A DNA stretch of 15,394 nucleotides from Bacillota bacterium (GCA_023409535.1 JAEYGZ010000020.1:1-15394); one strand, 5' to 3'; positions 1 through 9,541 are shown, numbered from the stretch's first letter. The notes: generated from the sequence alone by a model not told the origin. Program-made: numbers and translations.

Positions 1-1947
<1,947 letters not shown>

Positions 1948-2081
1948 CTTTGTTAATAAACATTTCTGTTTATTTCCAGTTTATTGTTTTGTTTAAGAAA
2001 TTTTGATTAGTTTTTAAGTTGTTATGGTTCTCTTCTTTTTTCAAAGAAGTTTTCAACCTTCACGCTAATTGCATGTCGGTA
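1948..2081 (-). other. tRNA-23S internal transcribed spacer with processing hairpin and boxA-like element
   Basis: A 134-bp AT-rich transcribed spacer between tRNA-Ala and 23S. It contains a perfect 8-bp hairpin (AATAAACA / TGTTTATT, 1955-1974) just before the 23S 5' end. About 90 bp further upstream on the minus strand is TTCTTTGAAAA (2038-2048), which resembles the boxA antitermination element of Firmicutes rRNA operons and can also pair with the adjacent AAAGAAG. The hairpin is visible in the sequence. The boxA role is inferred from similarity and position only. Confidence 0.5.
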
Positions 2082-2157
2082 TGGTGGAGATAAGGAGATT
2101 CGAACTCCTGACCTCCTGCTTGCAAGGCAGGCGCTCTCCCAACTGAGCTATACCCCC
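2082..2157 (-). tRNA. tRNA-Ala (anticodon UGC)
   Basis: A 76-nt tRNA on the minus strand. The 5' GGGGGTA acceptor strand pairs with TATCTCC, followed by discriminator A and an encoded CCA (2082-2084). The D-loop has AGCTCAGTTGGGAGAGC, the anticodon loop is CTTGCAA with anticodon TGC at 2122-2124, and the T-arm carries GTTCGAATC. tRNA-Ala between 16S and 23S is a common arrangement in bacterial rRNA operons. Confidence 0.97.
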
Positions 2158-2161
2158 ATAT

Positions 2162-2183
2162 ATAATTAATATAGTGTGAAGAT
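2162..2183 (-). other. pre-16S processing stem, 3' arm
   Basis: The sequence just 3' of 16S on the minus strand is complementary to 3817-3837 upstream of 16S. ATCTTCACACTAT pairs fully, followed by an imperfect ATTAATTAT stretch. In bacteria such flanking stems bring the ends of pre-16S together for RNase III cleavage. The pairing is seen directly; the cleavage is inferred. Confidence 0.7.
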
Positions 2184-2190
2184 TTTCTTT

Positions 2191-3722
<1,532 letters not shown>

Positions 3723-3774
3723 AATTTGTATGACTCATTAGTTTTATCAAACTAAACGAATTTCTGGTTTGCTT

Positions 3775-3810
3775 GTGATTCTTTACGAATCTGTGATTCA
3801 TTACGAATCT
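3775..3810 (-). repeat. two tandem 18-bp repeats in the rRNA leader
   Basis: GTGATTCTTTACGAATCT (3775-3792) is followed directly by a copy with one difference (3793-3810). Each unit contains a short inverted repeat (GATTC/GAATC), so on the minus-strand transcript each can fold into a small hairpin. It lies between the last promoter and the 16S 5' end. No known leader element is recognised here. Confidence 0.75.
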
Positions 3811-3816
3811 TTTTTT

Positions 3817-3837
3817 ATCTTCACACTATTTAATTAT
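3817..3837 (-). other. pre-16S processing stem, 5' arm
   Basis: On the minus strand this reads ATAATTAAATAGTGTGAAGAT and pairs with 2162-2183 on the far side of 16S, giving a stem of about 20 bp with small imperfections. This is the expected RNase III-type processing stem around 16S. Confidence 0.7.
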
Positions 3838-3872
3838 CATGTTTCATTGCTACTCTTTGAAGTAGCTTATTT

Positions 3873-3901
3873 ATTGTACTCTTGTAATTTCTTCTTGTCA
3901 A
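3873..3901 (-). promoter_or_regulatory. rRNA promoter, proximal (P3)
   Basis: On the minus strand, -35 TTGACA (3896-3901), a 17-bp spacer, and -10 TACAAT (3873-3878), about 150 bp upstream of 16S. It is the last of three sigma-A-type promoters in the rRNA leader. Confidence 0.7.
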
Positions 3902-3973
3902 GTGTTTTTTACAATTTTTTTAATTGTTTTTACTTGTCTTTTACAAAAGCTCTGCTGTCTTTGTGAGACAACT

Positions 3974-4007
3974 ATTATAGTTTAGCATCTCAATCTTTTA
4001 ATGTCAA
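3974..4007 (-). promoter_or_regulatory. rRNA promoter, middle (P2)
   Basis: On the minus strand, -35 TTGACA (4002-4007), a 17-bp spacer, and -10 TAAACT (3979-3984), overlapping a perfect TATAAT (3974-3979) whose spacing of 22 bp is too long. The stretch upstream is A/T-rich, as in UP elements. A tandem rRNA promoter is the simplest reading. Confidence 0.6.
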
Positions 4008-4054
4008 CTATTTTTTATATTTTTTTTAAATTTTTATTATCTAATTAAAAAAAT

Positions 4055-4079
4055 AACAGCTGCATTTGTTACAGCTGTT
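4055..4079 (-). terminator. intrinsic terminator after bioB
   Basis: An 8-bp perfect stem AACAGCTG / CAGCTGTT (4055-4062 and 4072-4079) with a 9-nt loop. On the minus strand it is followed by a T-run (4047-4053). It sits 63 bp past the bioB stop codon and ends the bioB transcript before the rRNA operon. Confidence 0.85.
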
Positions 4080-4081
4080 TT

Positions 4082-4110
4082 ATATTACTATTTTTCTCTT
4101 GCTTTGTCAA
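4082..4110 (-). promoter_or_regulatory. rRNA promoter, distal (P1), overlapping the bioB terminator
   Basis: On the minus strand, -35 TTGACA (4105-4110), a 17-bp spacer, and -10 TAATAT (4082-4087). The expected start near 4075 falls inside the first arm of the bioB terminator, so a transcript from P1 would lack part of that arm and should not be stopped by it. The start point is inferred from spacing. Confidence 0.65.
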
Positions 4111-4141
4111 GTATTTTACAATAAATATTTCAATAATTTTT

Positions 4142-5107
4142 TTACACTGCTTTTACCTTATAATCAAGTTCTTTAAATCTTTCCATGTCTTCTTCTATGC
4201 TCGCTCCCTTTGTAGTCAGTAGCACTCCAGATATTGCTGCATTAGCTCCTGATTTAAAGGCTGACTTGCCAAATTCTTCCATTAATGCACGTCCACCAGC
4301 TAGTCTTATAAGTGCTTTTGGCAGTATAAATCTAAAAGTTGCACAGGTTCTATTTACTTCTTCCATTGAAAGTGGTTTATTGTTTTCTAAAGGTGTATTT
4401 TTTATTGGATTCAGTAAGTTTACTGGCACCGAATGAACGTCAAGTTCTCTTAATTGTAATGCCATATCTATTCTGTCTTTAAAGTCTTCGCCAAGTCCTA
4501 TTAGTCCACCTGAGCAAATTTCCATTCCTGCTTTTTGAGCTGCCTTTATTGTGTCGATCTTTTGCTCGTAAGTATGAGTGGTACATATTTCTGGAAAGAA
4601 GTTTCTTGATGTTTCGAGATTGTTGTGAATTCGTGTTATCCCCGCATCCTTTAATTTCTCAAAGGATTCTTCAGAGATTATCCCACCAGATATGCAGATT
4701 TTTATTCCAGGGGCTTTTTCATAAATTTTTCTTGTGATATTACAAACTTTATCTATGTCTTTTGCTGTAAGTCCCTTTCCACTGGCAACCATTGAGTATC
4801 TTGGAATTCCTCTCTTGTACTTGTCTAGTGCGTCATTTACAATTGTTTCTTCATCTAACAAGTCATATTCTTTTATATGTGTGTTGTAGTGTGCTGACTG
4901 TGCACAGAATTTGCAGTTCTCAGAGCACTTTCCACTTTTTGCATTTATTATAGTACAAACATCAAAATCATTGCCACAAAAATATTCTCTAAGTTCATCT
5001 GCTGCTTTGGTCAAAACTTCATAGTCACTGTTGTAGATTTCTATTGCTTCGTCTCTTGTTACAGTATATCCATTTTTTACTTTTTCTTTTAATTCAATAA
5101 TATCCAT
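4142..5107 (-). CDS. bioB: biotin synthase
   Basis: A 321-residue radical-SAM enzyme that inserts sulfur into dethiobiotin to make biotin, a cytosolic step. The radical-SAM cluster motif CxxxCxxC is at C61, C65 and C68, followed by AQSAHY. Auxiliary-cluster positions are visible as C138 (KICISGG) and C198 (EICSGGLIGLGE), with the conserved RLAGGR near the C-terminus. The residue matching E. coli Cys97 is Ser105 (RYSMVASG), while extra cysteines occur at C44, C51, C122 and C175. Start: ATG at 5107 with AGGAG 8 nt upstream and a perfect promoter just before it. No other biotin gene is adjacent, so it may act on imported or distantly encoded dethiobiotin (inference). Length is normal for the family. 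Confidence 0.95.
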   Translation of the reverse strand: MDIIELKEKVKNGYTVTRDEAIEIYNSDYEVLTKAADELREYFCGNDFDVCTIINAKSGKCSENCKFCAQSAHYNTHIKEYDLLDEETIVNDALDKYKRGIPRYSMVASGKGLTAKDIDKVCNITRKIYEKAPGIKICISGGIISEESFEKLKDAGITRIHNNLETSRNFFPEICTTHTYEQKIDTIKAAQKAGMEICSGGLIGLGEDFKDRIDMALQLRELDVHSVPVNLLNPIKNTPLENNKPLSMEEVNRTCATFRFILPKALIRLAGGRALMEEFGKSAFKSGANAAISGVLLTTKGASIEEDMERFKELDYKVKAV

Positions 5108-5126
5108 CTCTTCAACTCCTGAAATA

Positions 5127-5155
5127 ATTATATATTCCTAATGAGTTATTGTCAA
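5127..5155 (-). promoter_or_regulatory. bioB promoter
   Basis: A consensus promoter on the minus strand: TTGACA (5150-5155), 17 bp, TATAAT (5127-5132). The predicted start near 5120 is right at the AGGAG ribosome binding site (5116-5120), so the bioB leader is only about a dozen bases. Confidence 0.85.
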
Positions 5156-5162
5156 TCTAGAT

Positions 5163-5195
5163 AATATTTAAGTTAACGTTGTTGTGTTAAATATT
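5163..5195. promoter_or_regulatory. palindrome between trmB and the bioB promoter
   Basis: Perfect 9-bp inverted arms AATATTTAA / TTAAATATT separated by 15 bp that include GTTAAC. It starts 5 bp beyond the trmB stop codon and ends just upstream of the bioB -35. TTAAC/GTTAA half-sites are typical of BirA operators in Firmicutes, so a biotin-responsive site is possible. The position upstream of -35 and the arm sequence do not match the consensus closely, and a weak AT-only terminator for trmB is the alternative. Confidence 0.35.
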
Positions 5196-5199
5196 AAGT

Positions 5200-5841
5200 T
5201 CAGTCTCTATAGTATTCAAATACACCAAATTTTATCTTTTGATTTAACTTTCTGAATTTTCTCTCATATTCAGTTACTATATTTTCTGGATAATCCTCAA
5301 GTTTCATATCAAATTCTTCTACTAATGTTGAGAAGCCACAATCACTAAAATAATCTAAACTTTCTTCAAATAATTCCAAGTCATCTGTCTTAAAATATAT
5401 TTGTGATTTTGCTTTTAAAATAACTTTATACTTTTCTAAAAATCTCGGAAAAGTTAATCTTCTTTTTTTGTGTTTTAACTTAGGCCATGGATTGCAAAAA
5501 TTTATATAAATTCTACTTAACTCATCCTTGTCAAAATATTCTAAGATATTTTCTGCATTAATTGGCATCGCCCTTACATTTGTAAGCTCTTCATCTAAGA
5601 TTTTTCTAGTAGCATAAATAAGTGCATTAGTCTCAATGTCTACCATTATATAATTTATATCTTTATTTTTTTTTGCTGATTCTATAGTAAATGTTCCCTT
5701 GCCTGCGCCAATTTCAAGATAAATTGGATTGTCATTTCCAAATACATCTTTCCACTTACCTTTGTTTTCTTCTCCATTAAAAAATACATAAGGATTTTCA
5801 CGCATCTCAGGAATAGCAAAATGTTTTTTTCTAAGTCTCAT
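5200..5841 (-). CDS. trmB: tRNA (guanine-N7-)-methyltransferase
   Basis: A 213-residue class I SAM-dependent methyltransferase of the TrmB family, which makes m7G at position 46 of tRNA variable loops. The SAM-binding motif LEIGAGKG is at 42-49, the acidic VDIE follows at 67-70, and the family signature INFCNPWPKLKHKKRRL is at 113-129 (most members have DPWPK, so Asn117 replaces the usual Asp). TEYERKF near the C-terminus is also typical. Start: ATG at 5841 with AGGAG about 6 nt upstream. Upstream is a TTGACT-16-TATAAT promoter, so it forms its own transcription unit, possibly reading on into bioB since only a weak palindrome separates them. Length is normal. Confidence 0.95.
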   Translation of the reverse strand: MRLRKKHFAIPEMRENPYVFFNGEENKGKWKDVFGNDNPIYLEIGAGKGTFTIESAKKNKDINYIMVDIETNALIYATRKILDEELTNVRAMPINAENILEYFDKDELSRIYINFCNPWPKLKHKKRRLTFPRFLEKYKVILKAKSQIYFKTDDLELFEESLDYFSDCGFSTLVEEFDMKLEDYPENIVTEYERKFRKLNQKIKFGVFEYYRD

Positions 5842-5867
5842 GTTATTCTCCTTTTTTTGCTTTAAGC

Positions 5868-5895
5868 ATTATAACACAAGTTGTGCGAGAGTCAA
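5868..5895 (-). promoter_or_regulatory. trmB promoter
   Basis: On the minus strand, TTGACT (5890-5895), a 16-bp spacer, and TATAAT (5868-5873), 27 bp upstream of the trmB start codon. Confidence 0.7.
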
Positions 5896-5934
5896 TAATT
5901 CTTATGACTTTTATTCAAATTTTTATACTTTCAA

Positions 5935-5958
5935 AAAAATAAAAGCCACAAGGCTTTT
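5935..5958 (-). terminator. intrinsic terminator after the nuclease gene
   Basis: A 7-bp stem AAAAGCC / GGCTTTT (5941-5947 and 5952-5958) with a 4-nt loop, followed on the minus strand by a T-run (5935-5939). It is 35 bp past the nuclease stop codon and separates it from trmB. Confidence 0.85.
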
Positions 5959-5993
5959 ATAAAATTACAAATATTAAGTTTTGCCAAGTATCT

Positions 5994-6719
5994 TTAATTC
6001 TTGTAAGGTCTTGTCCTTCCAGTCTTATAATCAATCCAAACACCCTTTTCAATATTTTTCACAAAAACTCTAAAATTTATCTTTTTACCATGGTCCTCAA
6101 TACTATAGGCTTCCATAATTACCCCTCTTGCCACAAGCTCATCTCCTACAAAAATAGGTGTGACTCTATATCGAACCTTTTTGCCAGTGTCTCTAATGTA
6201 ATTTCCAACAGCATTTTCAAAAGGGAGCATACCCTTTGCATTAAAAGACCTAGTTCCAGTCATCAAATTTTTCCAATTATCATTTTCTCCAGTGAGCTGA
6301 TAAGCAATGAGATGACACCTATTATAAACTGCTCCGCCTTCAACAAAATCATAAAACTTTTGATGCCAACCCGTAGGATAAACCTTTGAAATATCTCCCC
6401 TTGGCACTTTTGGTAGAGAATCTGGACCAATAAGGGCATTGGCAGGCCCTACTCGATTTAACTTATCCAAATCCGAATAAAGTTCAAAATCAGGTCTCAT
6501 CTTCAAATCATCATAAGAAAACTGTGGCGGATTTTTATCTATATCATAGTAGGGACTCTTTTCAGTAACCTCATATTTACTTCCAAAAATACTATCAATC
6601 TTATTAAAAAAGTTTCTGTTGTAACTTTCGTTGCCTATAAAGTCTCCACTTAATAAAACCCCAATAGCAATTGCAAATACAGCAGCAATAACTTTTAAAT
6701 TTCTATTTCTTTTCATCAT
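5994..6719 (-). CDS. DNA/RNA non-specific endonuclease, membrane-anchored or secreted
   Basis: A 241-residue beta-beta-alpha-metal nuclease of the NUC1/EndA family. Residues 8-25 form a hydrophobic segment after a basic N-terminus (KRNRN), so the enzyme is exported or anchored with its catalytic part outside. No lipobox is seen. The nuclease domain spans about 85-235: GPANALIGP, then the core YNRCHLIAYQL (132-142) with the expected general base His136, and metal-binding Asn candidates in NWKNLMTGTRSFN (148-160), followed by GMLPFENAV. Cys135 in place of Gly in the classical DRGH motif is a variant known in Gram-positive members. Start: ATG at 6719 with AGGTGAG upstream; a second ATG follows immediately. 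A TATAAT at 6760-6765 may be its -10 but no good -35 is seen. Likely roles are nutrient scavenging or DNA uptake (inference). Confidence 0.9.
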   Translation of the reverse strand: MMKRNRNLKVIAAVFAIAIGVLLSGDFIGNESYNRNFFNKIDSIFGSKYEVTEKSPYYDIDKNPPQFSYDDLKMRPDFELYSDLDKLNRVGPANALIGPDSLPKVPRGDISKVYPTGWHQKFYDFVEGGAVYNRCHLIAYQLTGENDNWKNLMTGTRSFNAKGMLPFENAVGNYIRDTGKKVRYRVTPIFVGDELVARGVIMEAYSIEDHGKKINFRVFVKNIEKGVWIDYKTGRTRPYKN

Positions 6720-6868
6720 TTGCTCACCTTTTTAGATAATAAATATAACACTATTTACAATTATATAAGATTTTACATTTAAAAAAAGTTATTGTTTTAA
6801 TTTTGATAAAAAGCTCCAAAAGTTTAGGTTTTACAAAAGCATTTATAACTTTTATATTAGTCACTTTA

Positions 6869-6895
6869 AATATCTTACATACATATGGGGACTAC
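6869..6895 (-). repeat. possible highly degenerate CRISPR repeat
   Basis: On the plus strand it ends in GGGGACTAC, identical to the last 9 bases of the array repeat, preceded by CATAC as in the old repeat variant but with extra bases between. The next 32 bases lead to GGATCAC at 6928-6934, which matches the first 7 bases of the repeat. The spacing is therefore almost that of one repeat-spacer unit (33-bp spacers). This may be a decayed end of the array, but the match is short and could be chance. Confidence 0.35.
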
Positions 6896-6918
6896 AAATG
6901 TACAAGCTAGAAAAATAA

Positions 6919-7062
6919 AGTATAATAGGATCACTTTCACGCTCGTGGACCGAGGAAAAAGTTGGTAAAATAGAAAGTACAAAGTATATCCTTGATGTTC
7001 ATTGGTATGAAAAGGCTGGAAATCAATATAAAATAAAATTAAAACATAGAAAGGGAAAATAA
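6919..7062 (+). pseudogene. C-terminal remnant of a toxin-like protein (no start codon)
   Basis: An open frame of 47 codons with no start codon, closed by a stop at 6916-6918 upstream. It encodes a tail with SRSWTEEKVGKIE and then ILDVHWYEKAGNQYKIKL, which looks like the folded C-terminal end of a larger protein. Its TAA overlaps the ATG of the next gene by one base (TAATG), the tight coupling usual for a toxin and its immunity gene. I infer it is the last part of a polymorphic toxin, probably from a phage MuF-type cassette, because the downstream gene ends in a terminator homologous to that of the MuF cassette at 9207-10617. The toxin family itself is not recognised. GGATCAC at 6928 matches the start of the CRISPR repeat, so the remnant may have been joined to the old array there. 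Confidence 0.5.
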
Positions 7063-7343
7063 TGAAAACAATCCAAGTATATCAATCAGAATTTGATAAA
7101 GAAATTCCTTTGGAGTATGTTGGCAAAGTAAAATATATTGGACCTGATGATCCTTTAAGTTTTGTAAATAATGGAGAATATAATATTGTTTTTGATAAAA
7201 ATAATACCTTAAAAGTTGTTGATGAAACTGAGGAAGATTACATATATGCACTCAGTGAGCCGAATAACTTAGGCGGGAAATTTTTTTATATAGATGACCC
7301 TAGGGGAATACTAAAAAAATATATGAAAGAATATAAGGATTAG
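7062..7343 (+). CDS. small acidic protein, candidate immunity protein
   Basis: A 93-residue acidic soluble protein with no membrane segment and no motif I can name. Start: ATG at 7062, overlapping the stop of the preceding toxin-like remnant, with AAGGGA 6 nt upstream. Size, acidity (many Asp/Glu, for example DETEEDY), tight coupling to a truncated toxin tail and a terminator directly at its stop codon all fit an immunity protein. The function is inferred from context only. The gene is intact although its partner is only a fragment, and it reads opposite to the surrounding genes. It lies in an interval bounded by degenerate CRISPR repeats. Confidence 0.6.
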   Translation: MKTIQVYQSEFDKEIPLEYVGKVKYIGPDDPLSFVNNGEYNIVFDKNNTLKVVDETEEDYIYALSEPNNLGGKFFYIDDPRGILKKYMKEYKD

Positions 7344-7380
7344 AAGCACTCTAACAATAATAAGTTGGATGTGCTTCTTT
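7342..7380 (+). terminator. intrinsic terminator of the candidate immunity gene
   Basis: An 8-bp stem AGAAGCAC / GTGCTTCT (7342-7349 and 7371-7378) ending in TTT on the plus strand; the first arm overlaps the stop codon. Stem, loop and flanks align closely with the terminator at 9207-9243 (shared AAGCAC, ACAAT, GATGTGCTT), which follows the other candidate immunity gene. Confidence 0.8.
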
Positions 7381-7455
7381 AGTATAGAAAATGCTGAAAT
7401 ATAAAAAGAAACCTTGTAATAGAGCTATTCAATACGAAAAAACACAAAAACATGG

Positions 7456-7483
7456 CAATTACCACCGCATACGCGGAGACTAC
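7456..7483 (-). repeat. degenerate CRISPR repeat
   Basis: A 28-bp sequence matching the oldest intact array repeat (10618-10645) at 24 of 28 positions; the differences are at positions 1, 2, 9 and 22. It keeps the CATACG core shared by the oldest three intact repeats. It lies 3.1 kb from the intact array, in the same orientation. Confidence 0.85.
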
Positions 7484-7492
7484 TAAACTTTT

Positions 7493-7639
7493 TCACTTTG
7501 CCTTAATTTTAACTATTAATAGTAAACATAGAATGATAACCAATATGTTACTAGCTACTCCGAGGTCCTTAAAAATACTATCGCATTTATCGTTATGATT
7601 AAGCTTAATAAAATTATATTCGTATCTCTTTTTTTTCAT
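7493..7639 (-). CDS. possible small single-pass membrane peptide, 48 aa
   Basis: A 48-codon frame from ATG 7639 to TGA 7493. The N-terminal half is polar and basic (MKKKRYEYNF), followed by a hydrophobic stretch (ASNILVIILCLLLIV) and a basic IKAK tail, so the peptide would span the membrane once. No good ribosome binding site is seen. It could be a genuine small peptide of a mobile element or a chance frame; I do not recognise it. Confidence 0.3.
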   Translation of the reverse strand: MKKKRYEYNFIKLNHNDKCDSIFKDLGVASNILVIILCLLLIVKIKAK

Positions 7640-7708
7640 TTTGACTCAATGGGGACTTTATAATATAATACCCTTAAAGAGAGAGGGAATTCCCATCTCT
7701 TGGAGTTA

Positions 7709-7813
7709 CTATTTTAAAAATTCTTTTATTAATCCGATAATGGCGATTAACAGATTGAGTAAAAGTATTATTAATTCTAGTAGCTCTTTTTTATTACCCT
7801 TTTTAAGTTTCTT
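7709..7813 (-). pseudogene. C-terminal part of a small hydrophobic peptide, cut at the repeat
   Basis: 34 codons with a basic head (KKLKKGNKKE) followed by a long hydrophobic segment of Leu and Ile ending in KEFLK and TAG. There is no start codon between the stop at 7841-7843 and the body of the peptide, and the frame enters the CRISPR repeat at 7814. The pattern is that of a short membrane peptide whose 5' end was lost at the repeat junction. The family is unknown to me. Confidence 0.4.
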
Positions 7814-7814
7814 A

Positions 7815-7844
7815 GGATTACCCCCCGCATAAGGCGGGGACTAC
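7815..7844 (-). repeat. degenerate CRISPR repeat bordering the large phage insert
   Basis: A 30-bp copy of the array repeat. It starts GGATTA like the oldest intact repeat, has one extra C in the C-run, and has AAG in place of AC in the core, then the intact GCGGGGACTAC. The terminase reading frame stops inside it (TAG, 7841-7843). Confidence 0.9.
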
Positions 7845-9126
7845 CTACTACTTGTTCCAATTGGTCTTTTGTCGCAATTGGTCACTACTTGAGTAAGTGA
7901 AGGTTGGTCCATGTGGCATAAAGTTTTTTGATAAATAGCTTCTTCCCACATTGAATTTGCAATTATTATTTCTTTTACAGTCGGTAAGATTACATTTCCA
8001 AGTCCTTCTTCCTTTAACTCTTTTGATAAAATTTCTTGCCTTGAAGCACCATCAATTACAATTCTTTCTACATCAATTTTTTTAAGAAAATCAATCATCC
8101 AATAATCGCCATTTCTTATGTTTTGACAGTCTATTGATTCAACAAATATTCTGTTTGATAAAGTTTTAACTGCAATTGATAAGGCTACATTGGTTCCATC
8201 TTTACCAAATTTTATTCCTGCATATAATTTGCCTTTAAGAGTAGGTAGCTTCTTAACTTTCAAAGCTTTCCACTCATATTCAGAAATTGCAGATTTTTGA
8301 TTATATCTTAACCATAAGCCAAGCCTTTGAATGTTAAAGTCTGTTTCATCTGGACCAATTTCTTCTTCAATTGCTCTTTCTGTTAATTTATAACCCATTG
8401 ATGGATTTGTGAGATACCATAAGTCTTTATCATGAATATCACTCATGTCTTCTACAGACCATTCAGACCAACCGTTGTGCTTTCTTCCACCAGATAGGAT
8501 TGACTCACGGTATTTTGTAAATACAGTCCCCCCTGAAACCATTGTTGGTGGAGTCCCACACATTATGGTCATTGGATTGTCTGAGTCTGTAACTGTATAT
8601 TTAAGAGCAGACTCTTGATCATCTGTGTACTCTTGAGCTTCGTCAATAATAAGCATGTCAAAGCCTTCTCCGAGACCACCTGTAGATGTCCTGGTTCTGA
8701 ATTGTATTACTCCACCATATTCATTGAGTTCAATTCTTTCTTGCCCTTTCGCTTTAATTGATGAGAAGTTTTCTTTGTCTACAAGTCCCATATCCTCAAG
8801 ATATTTCTTTAGCTTCTCAAAAGATGAATGAGATGTTGAGATCCTGTGAGCTGTGTGTAAAATATTTAGTCCGTGAAATAGTCCCCAAAGTTCAGCCATG
8901 TAGACCACTTCGGTTTTCCCATTTCTTCTTGGAACTGCGTAACCAAACTTGGAGTGAGTCCACAGACCCTCATCATTTATGGCAAACAAATCATTTACCA
9001 TTTTTTCTTGCCAAGGAAAGGGACTTCTTCCAGTCTTTTTATAAAGCTCTACTGCCTCATTCCCTAGCGATTTTTTATAATCTAAAATTACCGACTTAGT
9101 GGGAGTTTGACTTCCATATTTTTCAA
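7841..9126 (-). pseudogene. phage terminase large subunit, truncated and frameshifted
   Basis: The ATP-driven DNA-packaging motor of a tailed phage. Residues counted from the internal ATG at 9001: Walker A VPRRNGKT at 23-30, Walker B MLIIDEAQE with D120/E121, coupling motif CGTPPT near 148, and the start of the nuclease domain (YAGIKFGKDGTNVAL). The protein ends after NCDKRPIGTS where the CRISPR repeat begins; the last part of the nuclease domain, normally some tens of residues more, is missing. At the 5' end homologous coding continues upstream of 9001 for 42 codons (GSQTPTKS, then PFPWQEK) but has no start. A TTG at 9124-9126 with AAGGAG upstream is one base out of frame; one missing A in the A5 run at 9119-9123 would explain it. 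The gene is almost certainly non-functional. Confidence 0.85.
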
Positions 9127-9133
9127 AATATCA

Positions 9134-9143
9134 AACTCCTTTT
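9134..9143 (-). promoter_or_regulatory. ribosome binding site of the terminase gene
   Basis: AAAAGGAGTT on the minus strand, 9 nt before TTG at 9124-9126. It fixes the original start at that TTG, which is out of frame with the rest of the gene by one base. Confidence 0.6.
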
Positions 9144-9151
9144 ATAAAATT

Positions 9152-9197
9152 AATCGTGTGAATTTGCGTGTGATTTTTACACAATTAACTCACGATT
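9152..9197. repeat. imperfect inverted repeat upstream of the terminase gene
   Basis: Outer arms AATCGTG (9152-9158) and CACGATT (9191-9197) extend imperfectly inwards to AATT/AATT, with an inner GTGT/ACAC. It lies between the immunity-gene terminator and the terminase ribosome binding site. It could be an operator, a structural element, or mark the joint between two phage pieces. No assignment is possible. Confidence 0.5.
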
Positions 9198-9206
9198 ATT
9201 TGCATT

Positions 9207-9243
9207 AAAAAAGCACATCTAACATCATTGTCAATGTGCTTTT
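9207..9243 (-). terminator. intrinsic terminator of the MuF cassette
   Basis: A 10-bp stem AAAAGCACAT / ATGTGCTTTT (9209-9218 and 9234-9243), followed on the minus strand by an A/T tract that gives six T (9207-9212). It lies 6 bp past the restored stop codon of the immunity gene and is homologous to the terminator at 7342-7380. Confidence 0.85.
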
Positions 9244-9248
9244 ATAAT

Positions 9249-9541
9249 TTATTTTTGTTTTCTCCATGCAAAAAAGTTTGCCCAATAAGGCTCTTCTTTT
9301 TCAAATATTTCAATTTCTTCTTCAGACATATTATATGGATAATCTTCAAACAAGTTGTAAATTTTTTTCTATCAAAGCTTATATTAAGCTGTCCAATGGT
9401 ATCAATTTTTCTAGTCCACCAAATTTTATTATCTTTGTTTTCCTTATCTTTATAAAAATCTTCATATCCAGCTATATAACAATCAGCATAAATATAGTTT
9501 TCATCTTCGTAAAAAACATCTTCTTTATTATTACCTGACAT
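9249..9541 (-). pseudogene. candidate immunity protein, frameshifted
   Basis: Start ATG at 9541 overlaps the end of the toxin frame by 11 bp, with AAAGGA just upstream. The first 59 codons give an acidic protein (MSGNNKEDVFYEDENYIY, later KIWWTRKIDTIGQL). At an A7 run (9362-9368) the frame breaks. Reading one base back, it continues as YNLFEDYPYNMSEEE and ends EPYWANFFAWRKQK at a TAA (9249-9251), giving an acidic protein of about 97 residues whose stop is placed naturally before the terminator. In the unshifted frame the tail is basic and lysine-rich, unlike a real protein. One lost A explains it; slippage on A AAA AAA or a sequencing error are alternatives. The immunity role is inferred from its place after the toxin. 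Confidence 0.7.

Larger units (their letters stand above)
7484..7814. mobile_element. 331-bp insert between two degenerate CRISPR repeats
   Basis: This interval fills the place of a spacer between the repeats at 7456-7483 and 7815-7844 but is ten times too long. It contains two small hydrophobic-peptide frames on the minus strand, one of which runs into the repeat without a start codon. AT content is high. The source is unknown; phage or plasmid origin is inferred from the neighbouring inserts. Confidence 0.5.

Noticed and set aside
7039..7251. Minus-strand 70-codon frame opposite the candidate immunity gene
   Set aside because: It is the antisense shadow of a plus-strand gene that has a ribosome binding site, coupled start and terminator.
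9242..9360. Basic lysine-rich tail (CLKKKLKYLKKK) of the immunity gene
   Set aside because: It is the wrong frame after the A7 break; the other frame gives a sensible acidic protein ending at 9249 just before the terminator.
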